Source of the DNA: DATEUP01 sp041485285
Lineage (GTDB): Archaea > Thermoplasmatota > DTKX01 > DATEUP01
Direction of reading: 5' to 3'
Length of the DNA stretch: 64,000 nt
Assembly (NCBI GenBank): GCA_041485285.1
Contig: JBGPJF010000007.1
Coordinates: forward strand, 9,149 to 73,148
Below the pieces are notes generated by a model. The model ran no database searches and was not told the origin of the DNA. It saw only the letters and a list, made by a program, of their open reading frames with translations. The first letter of the stretch is position 1. Each line of letters begins with the position of its first letter. Both the position numbers and the translations under genes were made by a program. Positions 35,316 through 44,276 of the stretch are shown here, piece after piece.

Positions 35316-35623
35316 ACGTGCGGAAAGTGAAAATTGATTCGATAGCGGATCTTGACGCTATTCCTGAGGACGAGTGGGTGGTCGCCCCGGACGGGATCAA
35401 CGTCCCGTTCGACTACGAGCACTTCCACGTCGAGGGCCGCGCCGTGCTTATTCGCTTGCCATCGTCTGTCCTCAAGGAGCTGCGCCCGAGGCGGGGCCGT
35501 CGGTTGAGGGCACTGATTTCGAAGCGCGAGTTCGTGGTGGAAGAGGTTCGACAGGTGACCCAGCGGGATTGTGGAGACGCCCCGCGTGGGGGGCCCGCCT
35601 GCGATCAACTAGACCCGCCGTAA
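35312..35623 (+). CDS. probable antitoxin of the BrnT-like toxin
   Basis: A 103-residue protein, coupled to the toxin-like gene by a four-base overlap. It has SIADLDAIPEDEWVVAP, a DYEHFHVEGRAV strand and a helix with basic residues (PSSVLKELRPRRGRRLRAL). It is not a clear BrnA; the call rests on position and size. The last about 20 residues seem unstructured. Confidence 0.5.
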   Translation: MNVRKVKIDSIADLDAIPEDEWVVAPDGINVPFDYEHFHVEGRAVLIRLPSSVLKELRPRRGRRLRALISKREFVVEEVRQVTQRDCGDAPRGGPACDQLDPP

Positions 35624-35654
35624 GGATGGGCCTCACGGCCCTGCTGGCCGGGCC

Positions 35655-38600
35655 TCAACGAGCCCGCCGCCGTCGATAGGCGACCGCAGAGGCCGCCGCC
35701 GCCATCACGAAGAAGACGACCAGCAAAGCCCACGCCTGCACAGGTTGGGCGACCTCCGACGGTCGTCCACTCCACACGGCGACAAGGTGGGTGGGCGCAT
35801 CCATCTTGACGGCCCCCATTGCACCCGGCGCCACGCCGGTCGCCGACCAGCCCGCAAAGACGTAATGTACGCCACGCTCATCGAGTTCGGCGGGCCTTAC
35901 CGACGGCGTCGCGTCGGCGCCTGCGGGATACCAGCCACCGCCATCCATTGTTCCGTAAGCCGAATCCAAAGTCAGCAGGTACTGGAGCCGCCAGTGGGCC
36001 GTCGCGTTGACGGGACCTTCGATCGGAACAACCGCAGGGGTGGCGTTCCCTGACATTGCGCCGCTCCAGAGGTCAAAAACCGCCCTTGTCCCTTGCGAGA
36101 CCGGCACCGGCGATTGGGCAGTGAGGTTGGCAAGCACCCCCTGGTTGTACCAGCAGTCCGGCGAATCGCAGTCAACGCTCCCGTAGGCAGAGGCTATCAG
36201 GACGTGGAACTGGACCGCGAAGGCGGCTTCAATCGACCAGGGGACGGATGTCATGACCTGGTGCGCGCGGGCCCCGTCGTCGCTCCAGGAACTCCAGGCG
36301 ATTCTTGTCCCCGGGCCCGTATCTTGCAAAGCAGGCGCGCCCACGATATGCCGGGACCCGGGAGCCCACCACGCCGAGTACGGCGTATGGACATCGGCGC
36401 CGTCCAGGGCAATCACCGCAAGCGGGCTGGAAGCGTTGATCCAAACGCCGACCTCGTATGAAAAATAGGCGAGCCGGTCGACGGGCGCGTCGATGGAGAG
36501 GTTGAGCGGCGCCGACCCGCCCTCGCGCCAATGAGAGAAGCTGTAGCGAAGGCGGTCGATGCCTTGGAAAGCATCGAACGCGATCGGTGCGCTCGTATGC
36601 GCGGGCCAGAAGTAGCTTGTGGGCGAGGGGAGCGCCGTGCCATTGATCAAGACATTAAGCCCAGGGGGGTCTGTGGAAATGATGATCCGGAATTCCTGTG
36701 CGCGGAAGTCGCCCGTGAAATTGAGCGGGCCGGTGACGAACACGCCAACTGCGCGGCCTGAGCCGCCTTCCCACCCGACAAACGCGTAGGTTGCATCCCC
36801 GGCTGGGTCAAGCTGGTCGACCGAGGGGACGTCGAGGCTGTGGATAGAGCGGTTGTCGGCCCAAACGGACCCGGGGGCCATGACGGGGGCGACGTCCCAA
36901 AGCAAGCCGAGGGGCTCCGGAGAAGTGAGAAGGCGGACGAGGAACTGTTCCCGCGTGGCGGCCTGCTTGGGCACTGGCCCGTTGAGGGCGAACGAGTGAT
37001 TCTGCGGCGAGCCATCCGCCCAACCGACGAATACGAGGCGGTGGTCGGCGGTCAGATACTGGGGCGACAGGACGGAGAGATTGTGGAGCGAGCCGAGCGG
37101 CGCCCAGACGACTTGGGGCGTTGCAACTGCGGCGCCGTCGAGCAGGGCGGAAAAACCGCGGAGGTCGGCCGAGAGATCGATCCCGTACTCCGAGATGTTG
37201 TACGATGCAACGAGTGCCATCGGGCCGATGACGGCTACCCCGTGAGCCGGGGCGCCTCCGTCCGACCACGTGAGAAGTCGGTATCGCACGAGCCCGAGGT
37301 CTTGGGAGACCGCCGCCTTGACCGGCGTTATGTTCAGGGCGAGGATCCAAAGGGACGCCGGGGTCGAGAAATTTTGCCCGGCGGCTCCCACGGTGAGCCC
37401 GGTTGGCACCGTCTCGAAGGACACGAGGAATTCCTGGAGGAAAACGGCGACCGCGCTGCCGTTGAAGGCGCACTCGAACGTTCCGTTGTCGACGGAGAGC
37501 CCCGTCCAGTTGGCAAAGGTGAGCCGGCTTCCGTTCGCCACCTGCGGCGAGGAGACGTTCACGCTGTACGCGAACGTCTCGAGGCAATTGAAGGAAAAGG
37601 GCGCCGCGATGTCGATGCCGCTTGCATTGATGTGGCCGCCTGCGGGCGAGCTGCTGAAACCGAAGTCGACCTGACGAAGTGCGAAACGGTTCGTCCAGGT
37701 TCGCAGGTCGCTCAAGCCTGTCGGGATCCAGAGCGCTGTGACGTTGCCCCCGTCGTCCTCTCCGATGGATGGCCCGCCACGGTAAGTGCTGCCGTAGTGG
37801 TCCACCAATCCAGCCGCGCCCCACCCGCGCCCCGCCACGAAGAACCGCGCCCGGACACCGGGGCTCGCAGAGCCCTTCTGATTCCAAGCAAGGGTGGCGT
37901 TTCCATCGCCACCAACGCTAATCACGGGCACTTCCGCATAGCCCGCCATGGCTTCCATCAATGTTGGAGAGTCCCAGGGCGCCGACGCGTTCCTCATCGC
38001 TGCCCACAGCTTTGCCCCTGAGGCATCCGCTTGGGCCCAGGCCGCAATGAAGACCCCATTCGTGGTCACGGCGAGGGCGGGAGGCTGCCCTCCGCCTGTG
38101 CCTGGATTCTGTAGGATATGGGCCATCCCCCACCCGCCGGGGGATGTGAAATCGTTCGCCCACACTTGGACGTCGAAGGAGGGGGTAACCTGGCCCCAAA
38201 CGACGGACACATTTCCATGGGCGTCCGCCGCGACCTGCACGCCGCTTGTGGACCGGTTGCTTGACTCGACCCGCACCTCGGGGCCCCACCCCGTCGAGGA
38301 ATTGAATCGCACCGCAACAATGCGGGGGGCGGCCGTCCCGTTTTGCTGACCCCAAGCGGCCGTGAGGTTCAGGTTCCCGTCGGCGGCGATGCGCGGGGGG
38401 TCATAGCCCGGCGCGCCTGTGCCTGCAAAGCGCGGGATATCCCAACCGACCGCGGGCAGGAACCGAACCGCGTAAACGTCAAGGTACAGGCCGACGACTT
38501 GACCCCACACAACGGTAACTGAGCCATCTGGAGCCGCGGCCATATCCACCGCGGTAGCGTTGTCGCCCCCGGCTGCGGTGAAGGGCAGGGGGCCACCCCA

Positions 38601-38999
38601 TGGGCCCCCAAGCGGTTCGCGGTCCGCGTACGGGATGAAGCGGCTCCCGTTCCACTGGATCCATGTGACCGTGACCACCCCACTTCCGTCGACCACGACA
38701 CGGGGATCCCTGGCGGTTCCCAAGTCGGAGTTCTCAAGGAGGGCCGGCTGCGTCCAGCCGCTCCACGACGCATACTCCGCGAACCAAATGTCTGTCCTGC
38801 TGCCGTTCCACGCCGCCCAAACGGCCACGGCACGCCCGTCGTGGTGGACGGCCACCTGGGGCGTGGTTGCCGTGTCGTTTGCGTTTCCAAGGGGTGTCGG
38901 CTGGCCGAAGTCTGCCTCGGCCGATGCGGGTGCGGCGCAAAGGATAAGAAAGGCCGTTGCGGCCGCCGCACCTAGCAGGACGGCCGTCCGGTAGGCCAT
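35655..38999 (-). CDS. beta-propeller plus InlB-type repeat surface protein
   Basis: An 1114-residue secreted protein. After a signal peptide (AVLLGAAAATAFLILCAAPASA), about eight sialidase/BNR-like blades follow, each with a pattern like VVVDGSGVVTVTWIQWNG (to about residue 440). Next comes a long series of divergent InlB B-repeat and PEGA-like modules, such as ISTDPPGLNVLINGT and AYGTMDGGGWYPAG. A C-terminal helix and RRRRAR tail end the protein. I chose ATG 38999, at the signal peptide; the frame is open to 39182. It shares modules with the genes at 52.3 and 59.4 kb. It is probably a surface adhesin; there is no sialidase active site that I can recognise. Confidence 0.85.
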   Translation of the reverse strand: MAYRTAVLLGAAAATAFLILCAAPASAEADFGQPTPLGNANDTATTPQVAVHHDGRAVAVWAAWNGSRTDIWFAEYASWSGWTQPALLENSDLGTARDPRVVVDGSGVVTVTWIQWNGSRFIPYADREPLGGPWGGPLPFTAAGGDNATAVDMAAAPDGSVTVVWGQVVGLYLDVYAVRFLPAVGWDIPRFAGTGAPGYDPPRIAADGNLNLTAAWGQQNGTAAPRIVAVRFNSSTGWGPEVRVESSNRSTSGVQVAADAHGNVSVVWGQVTPSFDVQVWANDFTSPGGWGMAHILQNPGTGGGQPPALAVTTNGVFIAAWAQADASGAKLWAAMRNASAPWDSPTLMEAMAGYAEVPVISVGGDGNATLAWNQKGSASPGVRARFFVAGRGWGAAGLVDHYGSTYRGGPSIGEDDGGNVTALWIPTGLSDLRTWTNRFALRQVDFGFSSSPAGGHINASGIDIAAPFSFNCLETFAYSVNVSSPQVANGSRLTFANWTGLSVDNGTFECAFNGSAVAVFLQEFLVSFETVPTGLTVGAAGQNFSTPASLWILALNITPVKAAVSQDLGLVRYRLLTWSDGGAPAHGVAVIGPMALVASYNISEYGIDLSADLRGFSALLDGAAVATPQVVWAPLGSLHNLSVLSPQYLTADHRLVFVGWADGSPQNHSFALNGPVPKQAATREQFLVRLLTSPEPLGLLWDVAPVMAPGSVWADNRSIHSLDVPSVDQLDPAGDATYAFVGWEGGSGRAVGVFVTGPLNFTGDFRAQEFRIIISTDPPGLNVLINGTALPSPTSYFWPAHTSAPIAFDAFQGIDRLRYSFSHWREGGSAPLNLSIDAPVDRLAYFSYEVGVWINASSPLAVIALDGADVHTPYSAWWAPGSRHIVGAPALQDTGPGTRIAWSSWSDDGARAHQVMTSVPWSIEAAFAVQFHVLIASAYGSVDCDSPDCWYNQGVLANLTAQSPVPVSQGTRAVFDLWSGAMSGNATPAVVPIEGPVNATAHWRLQYLLTLDSAYGTMDGGGWYPAGADATPSVRPAELDERGVHYVFAGWSATGVAPGAMGAVKMDAPTHLVAVWSGRPSEVAQPVQAWALLVVFFVMAAAASAVAYRRRRAR

Positions 39000-39249
39000 G
39001 AATGGCGCCGGGGCCAGCCAATCTGCAGCATTCGCGCTACGAAATGGCAATGCGATCCTGAGCGTCCTTGGCCGGGGGCTGTGATATGCTTTTGGGGCGG
39101 GTTTGCTTGATACGAAATCCGAATGGCGGATGATCGTTGGCCGCCGCGGTAGGCGGCCTTCAGGCTCGAATGAAACCGTCACGACGGTCTGGGAGCGGTC
39201 GTGCCGATGCCGCTTTCATCTCCCATATTTACGGCGCAGGCTTCTTAAT

Positions 39250-39681
39250 ATGGCACACGGTAAGGAGGGGCAGGGCCATTTTCCCGGAAGTCTCTCAGTG
39301 ATGTGGTTCTTCGGTGGAGAGGTTCGTTTGATTACGCCTCCTGCGCCGACGGCGCTAGAAGGCGAGCGGTGGCTCGCAGAGACATTCAGACCTTCAGCCA
39401 TGGTCTGGGTTTTGCGCCGGTCGCTTGACGGGCCGCGCAAGCAGGCCGAGCTCGTTGACGCCGGGCGGGTTGTTGGGTATTCGGTGGCGGCAATCCGTCA
39501 CGCGATCGAGGTGGGGCGGCGCACCGGGATTCTCCGCGTAGAGAAGTCCCCGGGGGGCGGCCGATCGTACGCGATCTCGGCCACGGACGTTGGCCACCGG
39601 CTCGCCGAGACCCCCATGAAAGATTGGGACGACGCGGGAAGCCGTGGAAAATTCAGAGATGCTCCGGTGGGCGGCCGATGA
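39250..39681 (+). CDS. winged-helix DNA-binding protein
   Basis: A protein of about 143 residues with one winged-helix domain: AMVWVLRRSLDGPRKQAEL, then YSVAAIRHAIEVGRRTGILR and the wing GGGRSYAISATDVG. ATG 39250 has a TATA-like CATATTTA 24 bases upstream; ATG 39301 (MWFFGGEVRL) is an alternative after a second AT-rich site. It is divergent from the large surface-protein gene across 250 bases and may regulate it. That intergenic region has hairpin GGCCGCC-N6-GGCGGCC (39139-39158) and palindrome ACCGT-CACG-ACGGT (39176-39189). Confidence 0.7.
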   Translation: MAHGKEGQGHFPGSLSVMWFFGGEVRLITPPAPTALEGERWLAETFRPSAMVWVLRRSLDGPRKQAELVDAGRVVGYSVAAIRHAIEVGRRTGILRVEKSPGGGRSYAISATDVGHRLAETPMKDWDDAGSRGKFRDAPVGGR

Positions 39682-39828
39682 CCCAGCCCGGTCGGATTGA
39701 TGTTTTTGGGGACGACGAACGCACGCGCGCTTTCGTAATTCGACAATCGAATGACGCACGTCCGAATCCTGGCACGCGCGTTTATCATCGGGCGCCACTT
39801 CCTCCTTTCGGGCGGTTCAGTGAAAAGA

Positions 39829-41751
39829 ATGGGCTTGGCTTTGGTGGCGATAGTTGCTTGTGTGATGGTAGGCGGGACGGTCGAGGGCGCGATCTATACA
39901 TCCTGGTTGCAATTCCAATATGACAAGGGCCACTCGGGGACGATCATCAACGCCCAATTCGGCCCGGGCTCTGACATTTCCAATCCCGACGAACTCGTGT
40001 TTGTAAATGACTGCGACGCGTTGGCTTCGCCGGCGGCGTGGTCGGAAGAGCGCCAGCCAGTCGCCAACCCTGTACGGCTCGAGTTCGCCGCGTGGGCTGT
40101 CGCGAACTGCGCGGCTGCACAAAGCGCGCTCCTCATCCAATACGGATCCTGGAACTTCGCTAACCCCGGGCAATCCACCTCCCCATGGGACCACCTCCAG
40201 AACTCGGCCACTCTTGGATTGCGGAATGGCGAATCCATCTCGGCCTCGCCGGCCGTTTACTTCATCGACAATGACGCGACGATCGATACAACCCGGATTG
40301 TTTCGGTGTCCGACCAAGGTCTCCTCAACATCCACAGCCTAACCTTCGCCGGCATCAATCCGCAGGTCGGCGCCCAGCTCCAGTACCCCGATCCGAACAT
40401 CCCGGGGGCCGTCGAAGACATCGACGCGTCAAACTCGTACGATTTCATCTCGCCCGTGATCTACCAGAATCCTTTTTGGGGTGACGGACCGGACGCCGGC
40501 GCCGCGGTCGACGACTATGCGTATGTAGCCATGGAATTGCCGGCCCAAGGAGGGAACCACGATGTAGCGATCCGCAGCTACGACCTCCAGGTGGCGGGCA
40601 ACCCCGCGGGCGTCCCGCGCTACGATTCGACGCTGCTCCAAGGGCGGAAGCTGACGATGGCAACCCCGGCGATTGTCACGCAGGCGGCGAAACGCCTCTT
40701 CCTCCCCGGCGGGGGGACGGACCCTATCTTCGAGAACGGCTGGACGGTGCCCGATGACCCGATTCAGGACCCGGTGGCCGTTCGGCCGCCCTGGGCGCCG
40801 CCGGTGGTGTGGCCGCCTGGACAACCCTGGCAACCTCAGCCCGCGGCGGCCAAGGCTTACATGATTGTCGCCACGACCGACATGAACGGCGCCAACCCGC
40901 AAATTGACGCTTTCAGCATTGATGCCAACAACCTCGTCAATGGCAAATATCCGCATATGTGGACGTTGCCGCTGTTGAAGGCCTCTAATGGGGCGCTCAC
41001 CGCGATTGATCTCCTCTGGGTGGCCCAGGCAGGGGGCGGGGTGTCCCAAGAGCCGGTGGTCATCGCCGTTGAGGACGACGGGCATGCTCTATTTGTGGAG
41101 GATCCTTTCGCGGTCGCGCCCGTGAAAACGGTGCAATGGAACATCGACCCAGCGGTGCCGGCGCCCAACGCGAATTACATCAGGGCGAGCCCTACGAAGG
41201 TGGACCAATTGATTGTGTTCCCTTGGGAAAATAACAATTTCCAGCCCGGGGGACCGAATAACAACCAATTCATGATCTCTTGGGTCGACCCGGCGAATGT
41301 GGTTCCTGCGGCGGCGGCCGTGAACACGTTCCCCGTTGACGCGAACGTTTTCCGATTGCCGCACAACCCGGCCCGTGTGACACCATCAGGCGTCTTCGAT
41401 TCGAACAACGGGTACTACAACGGGATGAACGACCTTTACATCGGAGTCCTCTGCCCGACGCAGCAACAGCTTTGCCAGGGGGCGGCGGCCGCCCCCAATG
41501 CGGGCGTACTCAAGCTGCTGAAGATTCAGATCACCAACAATTGTGCGGGCGGCTGTGGCGTTTACATGCCCATGTTCCAGGGGGCGGCCGACGTCAATTG
41601 GGAAATATGGGGAACTCCGGCGATGGTCGGTGACACCGACTCACAAAACAATTACCTCTTCATTCCGCAGCAGCGCCCCTGCCAGGCCCAGCAAGCGGGT
41701 GGATGCGCCCAAAATCCTGCGGCAGGAATGTTAACGAGCTATTGGGGCTAA
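39829..41751 (+). CDS. secreted protein, possibly beta-propeller
   Basis: A secreted protein of about 640 residues. The signal helix is MGLALVAIVACVMVGGTVEG. The body is rich in Asn, Pro and Gln and seems all-beta with repeats such as IVSVSDQGLLNIHSL, AYMIVATTDMNG and VIAVEDDGHALFVED, suggestive of a propeller. Six or more cysteines (NDCDAL, NNCAGGCG, RPCQAQQAGGC) could form disulfides. There is no C-terminal anchor, unlike most neighbours. ATG 39829 follows a TATA-like CGTTTATC by about 45 bases; ATG 39751 is possible. Base composition is visibly less GC-rich than the flanks, so transfer is possible. Confidence 0.7.
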   Translation: MGLALVAIVACVMVGGTVEGAIYTSWLQFQYDKGHSGTIINAQFGPGSDISNPDELVFVNDCDALASPAAWSEERQPVANPVRLEFAAWAVANCAAAQSALLIQYGSWNFANPGQSTSPWDHLQNSATLGLRNGESISASPAVYFIDNDATIDTTRIVSVSDQGLLNIHSLTFAGINPQVGAQLQYPDPNIPGAVEDIDASNSYDFISPVIYQNPFWGDGPDAGAAVDDYAYVAMELPAQGGNHDVAIRSYDLQVAGNPAGVPRYDSTLLQGRKLTMATPAIVTQAAKRLFLPGGGTDPIFENGWTVPDDPIQDPVAVRPPWAPPVVWPPGQPWQPQPAAAKAYMIVATTDMNGANPQIDAFSIDANNLVNGKYPHMWTLPLLKASNGALTAIDLLWVAQAGGGVSQEPVVIAVEDDGHALFVEDPFAVAPVKTVQWNIDPAVPAPNANYIRASPTKVDQLIVFPWENNNFQPGGPNNNQFMISWVDPANVVPAAAAVNTFPVDANVFRLPHNPARVTPSGVFDSNNGYYNGMNDLYIGVLCPTQQQLCQGAAAAPNAGVLKLLKIQITNNCAGGCGVYMPMFQGAADVNWEIWGTPAMVGDTDSQNNYLFIPQQRPCQAQQAGGCAQNPAAGMLTSYWG

Positions 41752-41776
41752 GGGCGTAGCCGCGCCGGGGAAAAAA

Positions 41777-41800
41777 GCGGCGGCGAGCAAGGCCCGCCGC
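41777..41800. terminator. hairpin between convergent genes
   Basis: GCGGCGG-N10-CCGCCGC, preceded by a run of six A, lies between two convergent stop codons (41751 and 41826). On the minus strand the A run reads as U6 after the hairpin, so it would best serve the minus-strand operon. Confidence 0.45.
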
Positions 41801-41825
41801 CGGTGGGCCCGCCGGATCCGGCCCA

Positions 41826-42305
41826 TCACGCCTTCGCGCCCGACATGTCCGGCATCTCCACGAGCGCCGCGAGGTTGTTGAGCGACTGGCCCCACCCCAT
41901 CGTGGCCATTTCGACGGGGATGAGTTTGGGCACGCCTTCCTGCACGACCGACACCTCGGTCCCGCCGGCCACGGCCTTGAAGGTGATCGTGGTGGTCATC
42001 GCGCCCTTCATCGCCGGGTTGTCGGTTTCAAACGAATCCGTGTAGAGGATCTTCGTGTGGGGCGTGAGTTCGAGGAACTTGCCCCCGAAGGTGCTGTGGT
42101 CCTTCTTGTCGAGCGAGGTGAAGCTCATGCGGTAGGTCCCGCCGACCCGCGCGTCCATCTTCAGCACTTTGCCGGTGTACCCGCCGGGCGGGAGCCACTT
42201 GGCCAGGGCATCAGGGTCGAGGAACGCATTGTACACGCGTTTCGCGGGGGCCTTGATCAGCCGCTTCACTCGCACAGTCCCGGTCGTCACTTTGGTTTCG
42301 CTCAT
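41826..42305 (-). CDS. AHSA1-type SRPBCC protein
   Basis: A 159-residue protein of the AHSA1/SRPBCC group. It shows VKRLIKAPAKRVYNAFLDPD, LAKWLPPGGYTG, the strand VGGTYRMSFTSLD and the C-terminal helix region MGWGQSLNNLAALVE. ATG 42305 overlaps the stop of the ArsR-type gene by ATGA; the two are an operon of the common ArsR-AHSA1 type. The ligand is unknown. Confidence 0.9.
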   Translation of the reverse strand: MSETKVTTGTVRVKRLIKAPAKRVYNAFLDPDALAKWLPPGGYTGKVLKMDARVGGTYRMSFTSLDKKDHSTFGGKFLELTPHTKILYTDSFETDNPAMKGAMTTTITFKAVAGGTEVSVVQEGVPKLIPVEMATMGWGQSLNNLAALVEMPDMSGAKA

Positions 42306-42637
42306 TTTCGTTTGTCTCCTTCGAGCTTGCGGGCCACGCGGTCGAGGGTGTCCTCCCAGAAGAGGCGGTACTGGACGATCCACGAGAAGGCCGCGGAGAG
42401 CGGCGCGCTCTTCAGCGCGCACCGCCGCACGCGGCCGTCGTGGGTCTGCTCCAGGAGCCCGGCCTCTTCAAGGACGCGCAGGTGCTGCGAGATGGCCGGG
42501 GCGCTCACCTTGTGGGGTTCAGCAAGTTCTCCGACCGTGCACTCGCCTTCCGCAAGGCGCTCGATGATGGCGCGCCTTGTGGGGTGGGCGAGGGCCGCGA
42601 ACACCGCGTCCAACGCGACTGCACGACTCTTAAGCAT
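42302..42637 (-). CDS. ArsR-family transcriptional repressor
   Basis: A protein of about 111 residues with a classic ArsR winged helix: FAALAHPTRRAIIERLAEGE, the recognition helix region SAPAISQHLRVLEEAGLL and the wing THDGRVRRCAL. It lacks the CxC metal site, as is usual for AHSA1-linked members. ATG 42637 is 24 bases after the TATA-like TAATACTT (minus strand AAGTATTA) and is preferred; ATG 42649 would add four residues. Two identical palindromes flank and overlap the start, so strong autorepression is expected. Confidence 0.9.
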   Translation of the reverse strand: MLKSRAVALDAVFAALAHPTRRAIIERLAEGECTVGELAEPHKVSAPAISQHLRVLEEAGLLEQTHDGRVRRCALKSAPLSAAFSWIVQYRLFWEDTLDRVARKLEGDKRK

Positions 42638-42646
42638 CTGCTTAAG
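42629..42646. promoter_or_regulatory. ArsR operator 1, spanning the start codon
   Basis: CTTAAGCA-TC-TGCTTAAG is a perfect palindrome. On the minus strand it contains the ArsR ATG (42637) and its next two codons. A second copy with identical arms lies 34 bases upstream. Confidence 0.75.
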
Positions 42647-42657
42647 CATACGGTCGC

Positions 42658-42665
42658 TAATACTT
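42658..42665 (-). promoter_or_regulatory. TATA box of the ArsR operon
   Basis: On the minus strand this reads AAGTATTA, centred about 24 bases before ATG 42637. It overlaps the edge of operator 2, so repressor binding would block TBP. Confidence 0.55.
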
Positions 42666-42680
42666 AAGCACTTGCTTAAG
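42663..42680. promoter_or_regulatory. ArsR operator 2
   Basis: CTTAAGCA-CT-TGCTTAAG has the same 8-base arms as operator 1. The centres are 34 bp apart, about three helical turns. Confidence 0.75.
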
Positions 42681-42761
42681 TAATGTGAAGGCGAGGCCGG
42701 CCCTGACCCCCCTTCTGATGACCGGCCGCCCCTTGCGGCCGAACTGCGCCACCTCGACGCC

Positions 42762-43679
42762 TTACGCCGCGCGCGCCTGCAAGCGCCGTTCAATCTCGCT
42801 CTCGAGCCACTCCTGCACGTGGATATGCTCGACTTCGATCGTTGAGCGGACTTCCGTGACGCCGTCGAGCTGCTTCATCCACTGCAGCTTTTCCTGCACC
42901 GCCGATGCGTTGGCGAGATGGGTTACAAAGATGGAGTATTCCGGGGGCGCCGTGTGCGTGAAGATGATCCGCGGCATTTCCGCGAGGATCAGCTTGTCGA
43001 CCGCTCGTTTGCGGCTCTCTTCGCACGTGGTCCAGAAACGGCCCCGCACGCCGCCCACCTGGGAGATGTCCAAGAGGGGGTCAAGGTAGAACGCGTTCCC
43101 GTCGACCAGTTCAATGAGCCGCCGCTTGACCGTGCGGGTGGTGACGCGCAGTGCACGGGCGACGTCGGAGAGTTTGGCCCGGCCGCTCCGGCGCAGATTC
43201 TGGATAATCCGCCAGTCGGTGGTCGTCGGGGTGAGCTCGCACGCGGGGAAGCGGAGCCTCCAGGAGACCGGCCTCGGGGAGCCCGAGAGGGAGGCACAAA
43301 GCTGAACCTGGCGCTCGAGGGCCGCGGCGTTCTCGTAGAGGGTCGTCACGGCAAGCTCCTTGCCGTAGAAGTCGTCGATTAGCACGACCCCCTCCAGCAT
43401 CTGCAACCGCGAGATCACCTCGCTCTTCGTCTCCGAGTCGCCGACGCGCATTTCGATGATGGCGGCTTCCCGGCCGAGGAGCACCGGGTTGATCACAAGC
43501 TGCCAGCCCAGGAGGAACTTGGCGTCGTTCATCCGCCTGAGGCGGTTGCGCACGGTCTCTTCGTCGACCTCGAGCCCCTCGGCCACGCGGGCGTACGAGA
43601 TGCGCACATCCCACTGGAACGAGGCCGGGGAGGCGAGGGCTCGAATAATTCGAATGTCGAGATCATCCGGCGTCCACAA
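42762..43679 (-). CDS. tandem AsnC-type HTH regulator
   Basis: A 305-residue regulator with two AsnC/Lrp-like halves. Each half has an HTH (first DIRIIRALASPASFQWDV ... VDEETVRNRLRRMN; second DWRIIQNLRRSGRAKLSDVA ... VTTRTVKRRLIEL), followed by an alpha/beta region of ACT-like character (AAIIEMRVGD; YSIFVTHLANASA). TTG 43679 is the start; ATATATCTCC on the minus strand at about 43711-43720 is a TATA box. The divergent promoter carries copy 4 of the GGACA-N14-TGTCTG element, so this protein is the best local candidate for the factor that binds it. Confidence 0.85.
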   Translation of the reverse strand: MWTPDDLDIRIIRALASPASFQWDVRISYARVAEGLEVDEETVRNRLRRMNDAKFLLGWQLVINPVLLGREAAIIEMRVGDSETKSEVISRLQMLEGVVLIDDFYGKELAVTTLYENAAALERQVQLCASLSGSPRPVSWRLRFPACELTPTTTDWRIIQNLRRSGRAKLSDVARALRVTTRTVKRRLIELVDGNAFYLDPLLDISQVGGVRGRFWTTCEESRKRAVDKLILAEMPRIIFTHTAPPEYSIFVTHLANASAVQEKLQWMKQLDGVTEVRSTIEVEHIHVQEWLESEIERRLQARAA

Positions 43680-43701
43680 CCCCGAGAACCCCTAGGTGAA
43701 A

Positions 43702-43761
43702 AGGACACCGGGAGATATATTTGTCTGGCGGGGCCCCCCCGGTAAGGCGCGGGGCCAACTA
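43702..43761 (+). promoter_or_regulatory. regulon element, copy 4 (membrane-protein gene)
   Basis: AGGACA-N14-TGTCTG-N27-CCAACTA. The 14-base spacer contains GATATATT, a good TATA box. It lies 36 bases before GTG 43797 and inside the divergent promoter of the tandem AsnC-type regulator. Element parts keep the same spacing as the other three copies. Confidence 0.75.
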
Positions 43762-43796
43762 CCCCGACGGTCATGGGAACCCAGAGATGATAACAA

Positions 43797-44213
43797 GTGA
43801 TTCAAAACAAATCGACAGATGAACAAAAACGAAACGAGCGCCCTTTCGGGGTCTCGCTGATTGCAGTGGTCGTGATGCTGGTAGGTGCCGTCACGGTGGT
43901 CCTCGGGCTGCTGGGCATGCTGCTTGGCTTCGTGACGGGCATCATGGACGCTTCGCGCGGCTCGGGATTCGCATTCCTGGCAGGCGTTGCAGGCGTTGTG
44001 CTGGGCGCGGTCTATGTCCTTGCGGGCATCGGGCTGTGGAACCTCAGGGCATGGGCGTGGTGGCTCGCGGTCCTCGCGGGCGTTGTGGGCTTTGTGCTGG
44101 CACTCGGGTCGCCGTTTTGGATGGTTACCTGGGCGCTGGTGGTGGCCTACCTGTTCGTGGTGCGCGCCCACTTCGGCACGCTCCCGAATGTGCCTCGGCT
44201 CGTAAACGCTTGA
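43797..44213 (+). CDS. four-helix membrane protein of the regulon
   Basis: A 138-residue protein with a polar, charged N-terminus (about 18 residues) and four helices: VSLIAVVVMLVGAVTVVLG, FLAGVAGVVLGAVYVLAGIG, WLAVLAGVVGFVLALG and WALVVAYLFVVRAHF. GTG 43797 is the only start before the helices. Copy 4 of the shared promoter element precedes it, and a U-run terminator follows. The function is unknown. Confidence 0.75.
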   Translation: MIQNKSTDEQKRNERPFGVSLIAVVVMLVGAVTVVLGLLGMLLGFVTGIMDASRGSGFAFLAGVAGVVLGAVYVLAGIGLWNLRAWAWWLAVLAGVVGFVLALGSPFWMVTWALVVAYLFVVRAHFGTLPNVPRLVNA

Positions 44214-44255
44214 ACCAAGCGTTTGCGGAATCTTTTCCGGGGGCCCCCGCCCCCG

Positions 44256-44276
44256 CTTCCTTTTCCTTTTTTTTTC
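44256..44276 (+). terminator. oligo-T terminator
   Basis: A pyrimidine tract containing a run of nine T (about 44267-44275), 45 bases after the stop of the membrane-protein gene. Archaeal RNA polymerase terminates at such U-runs. Confidence 0.6.
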
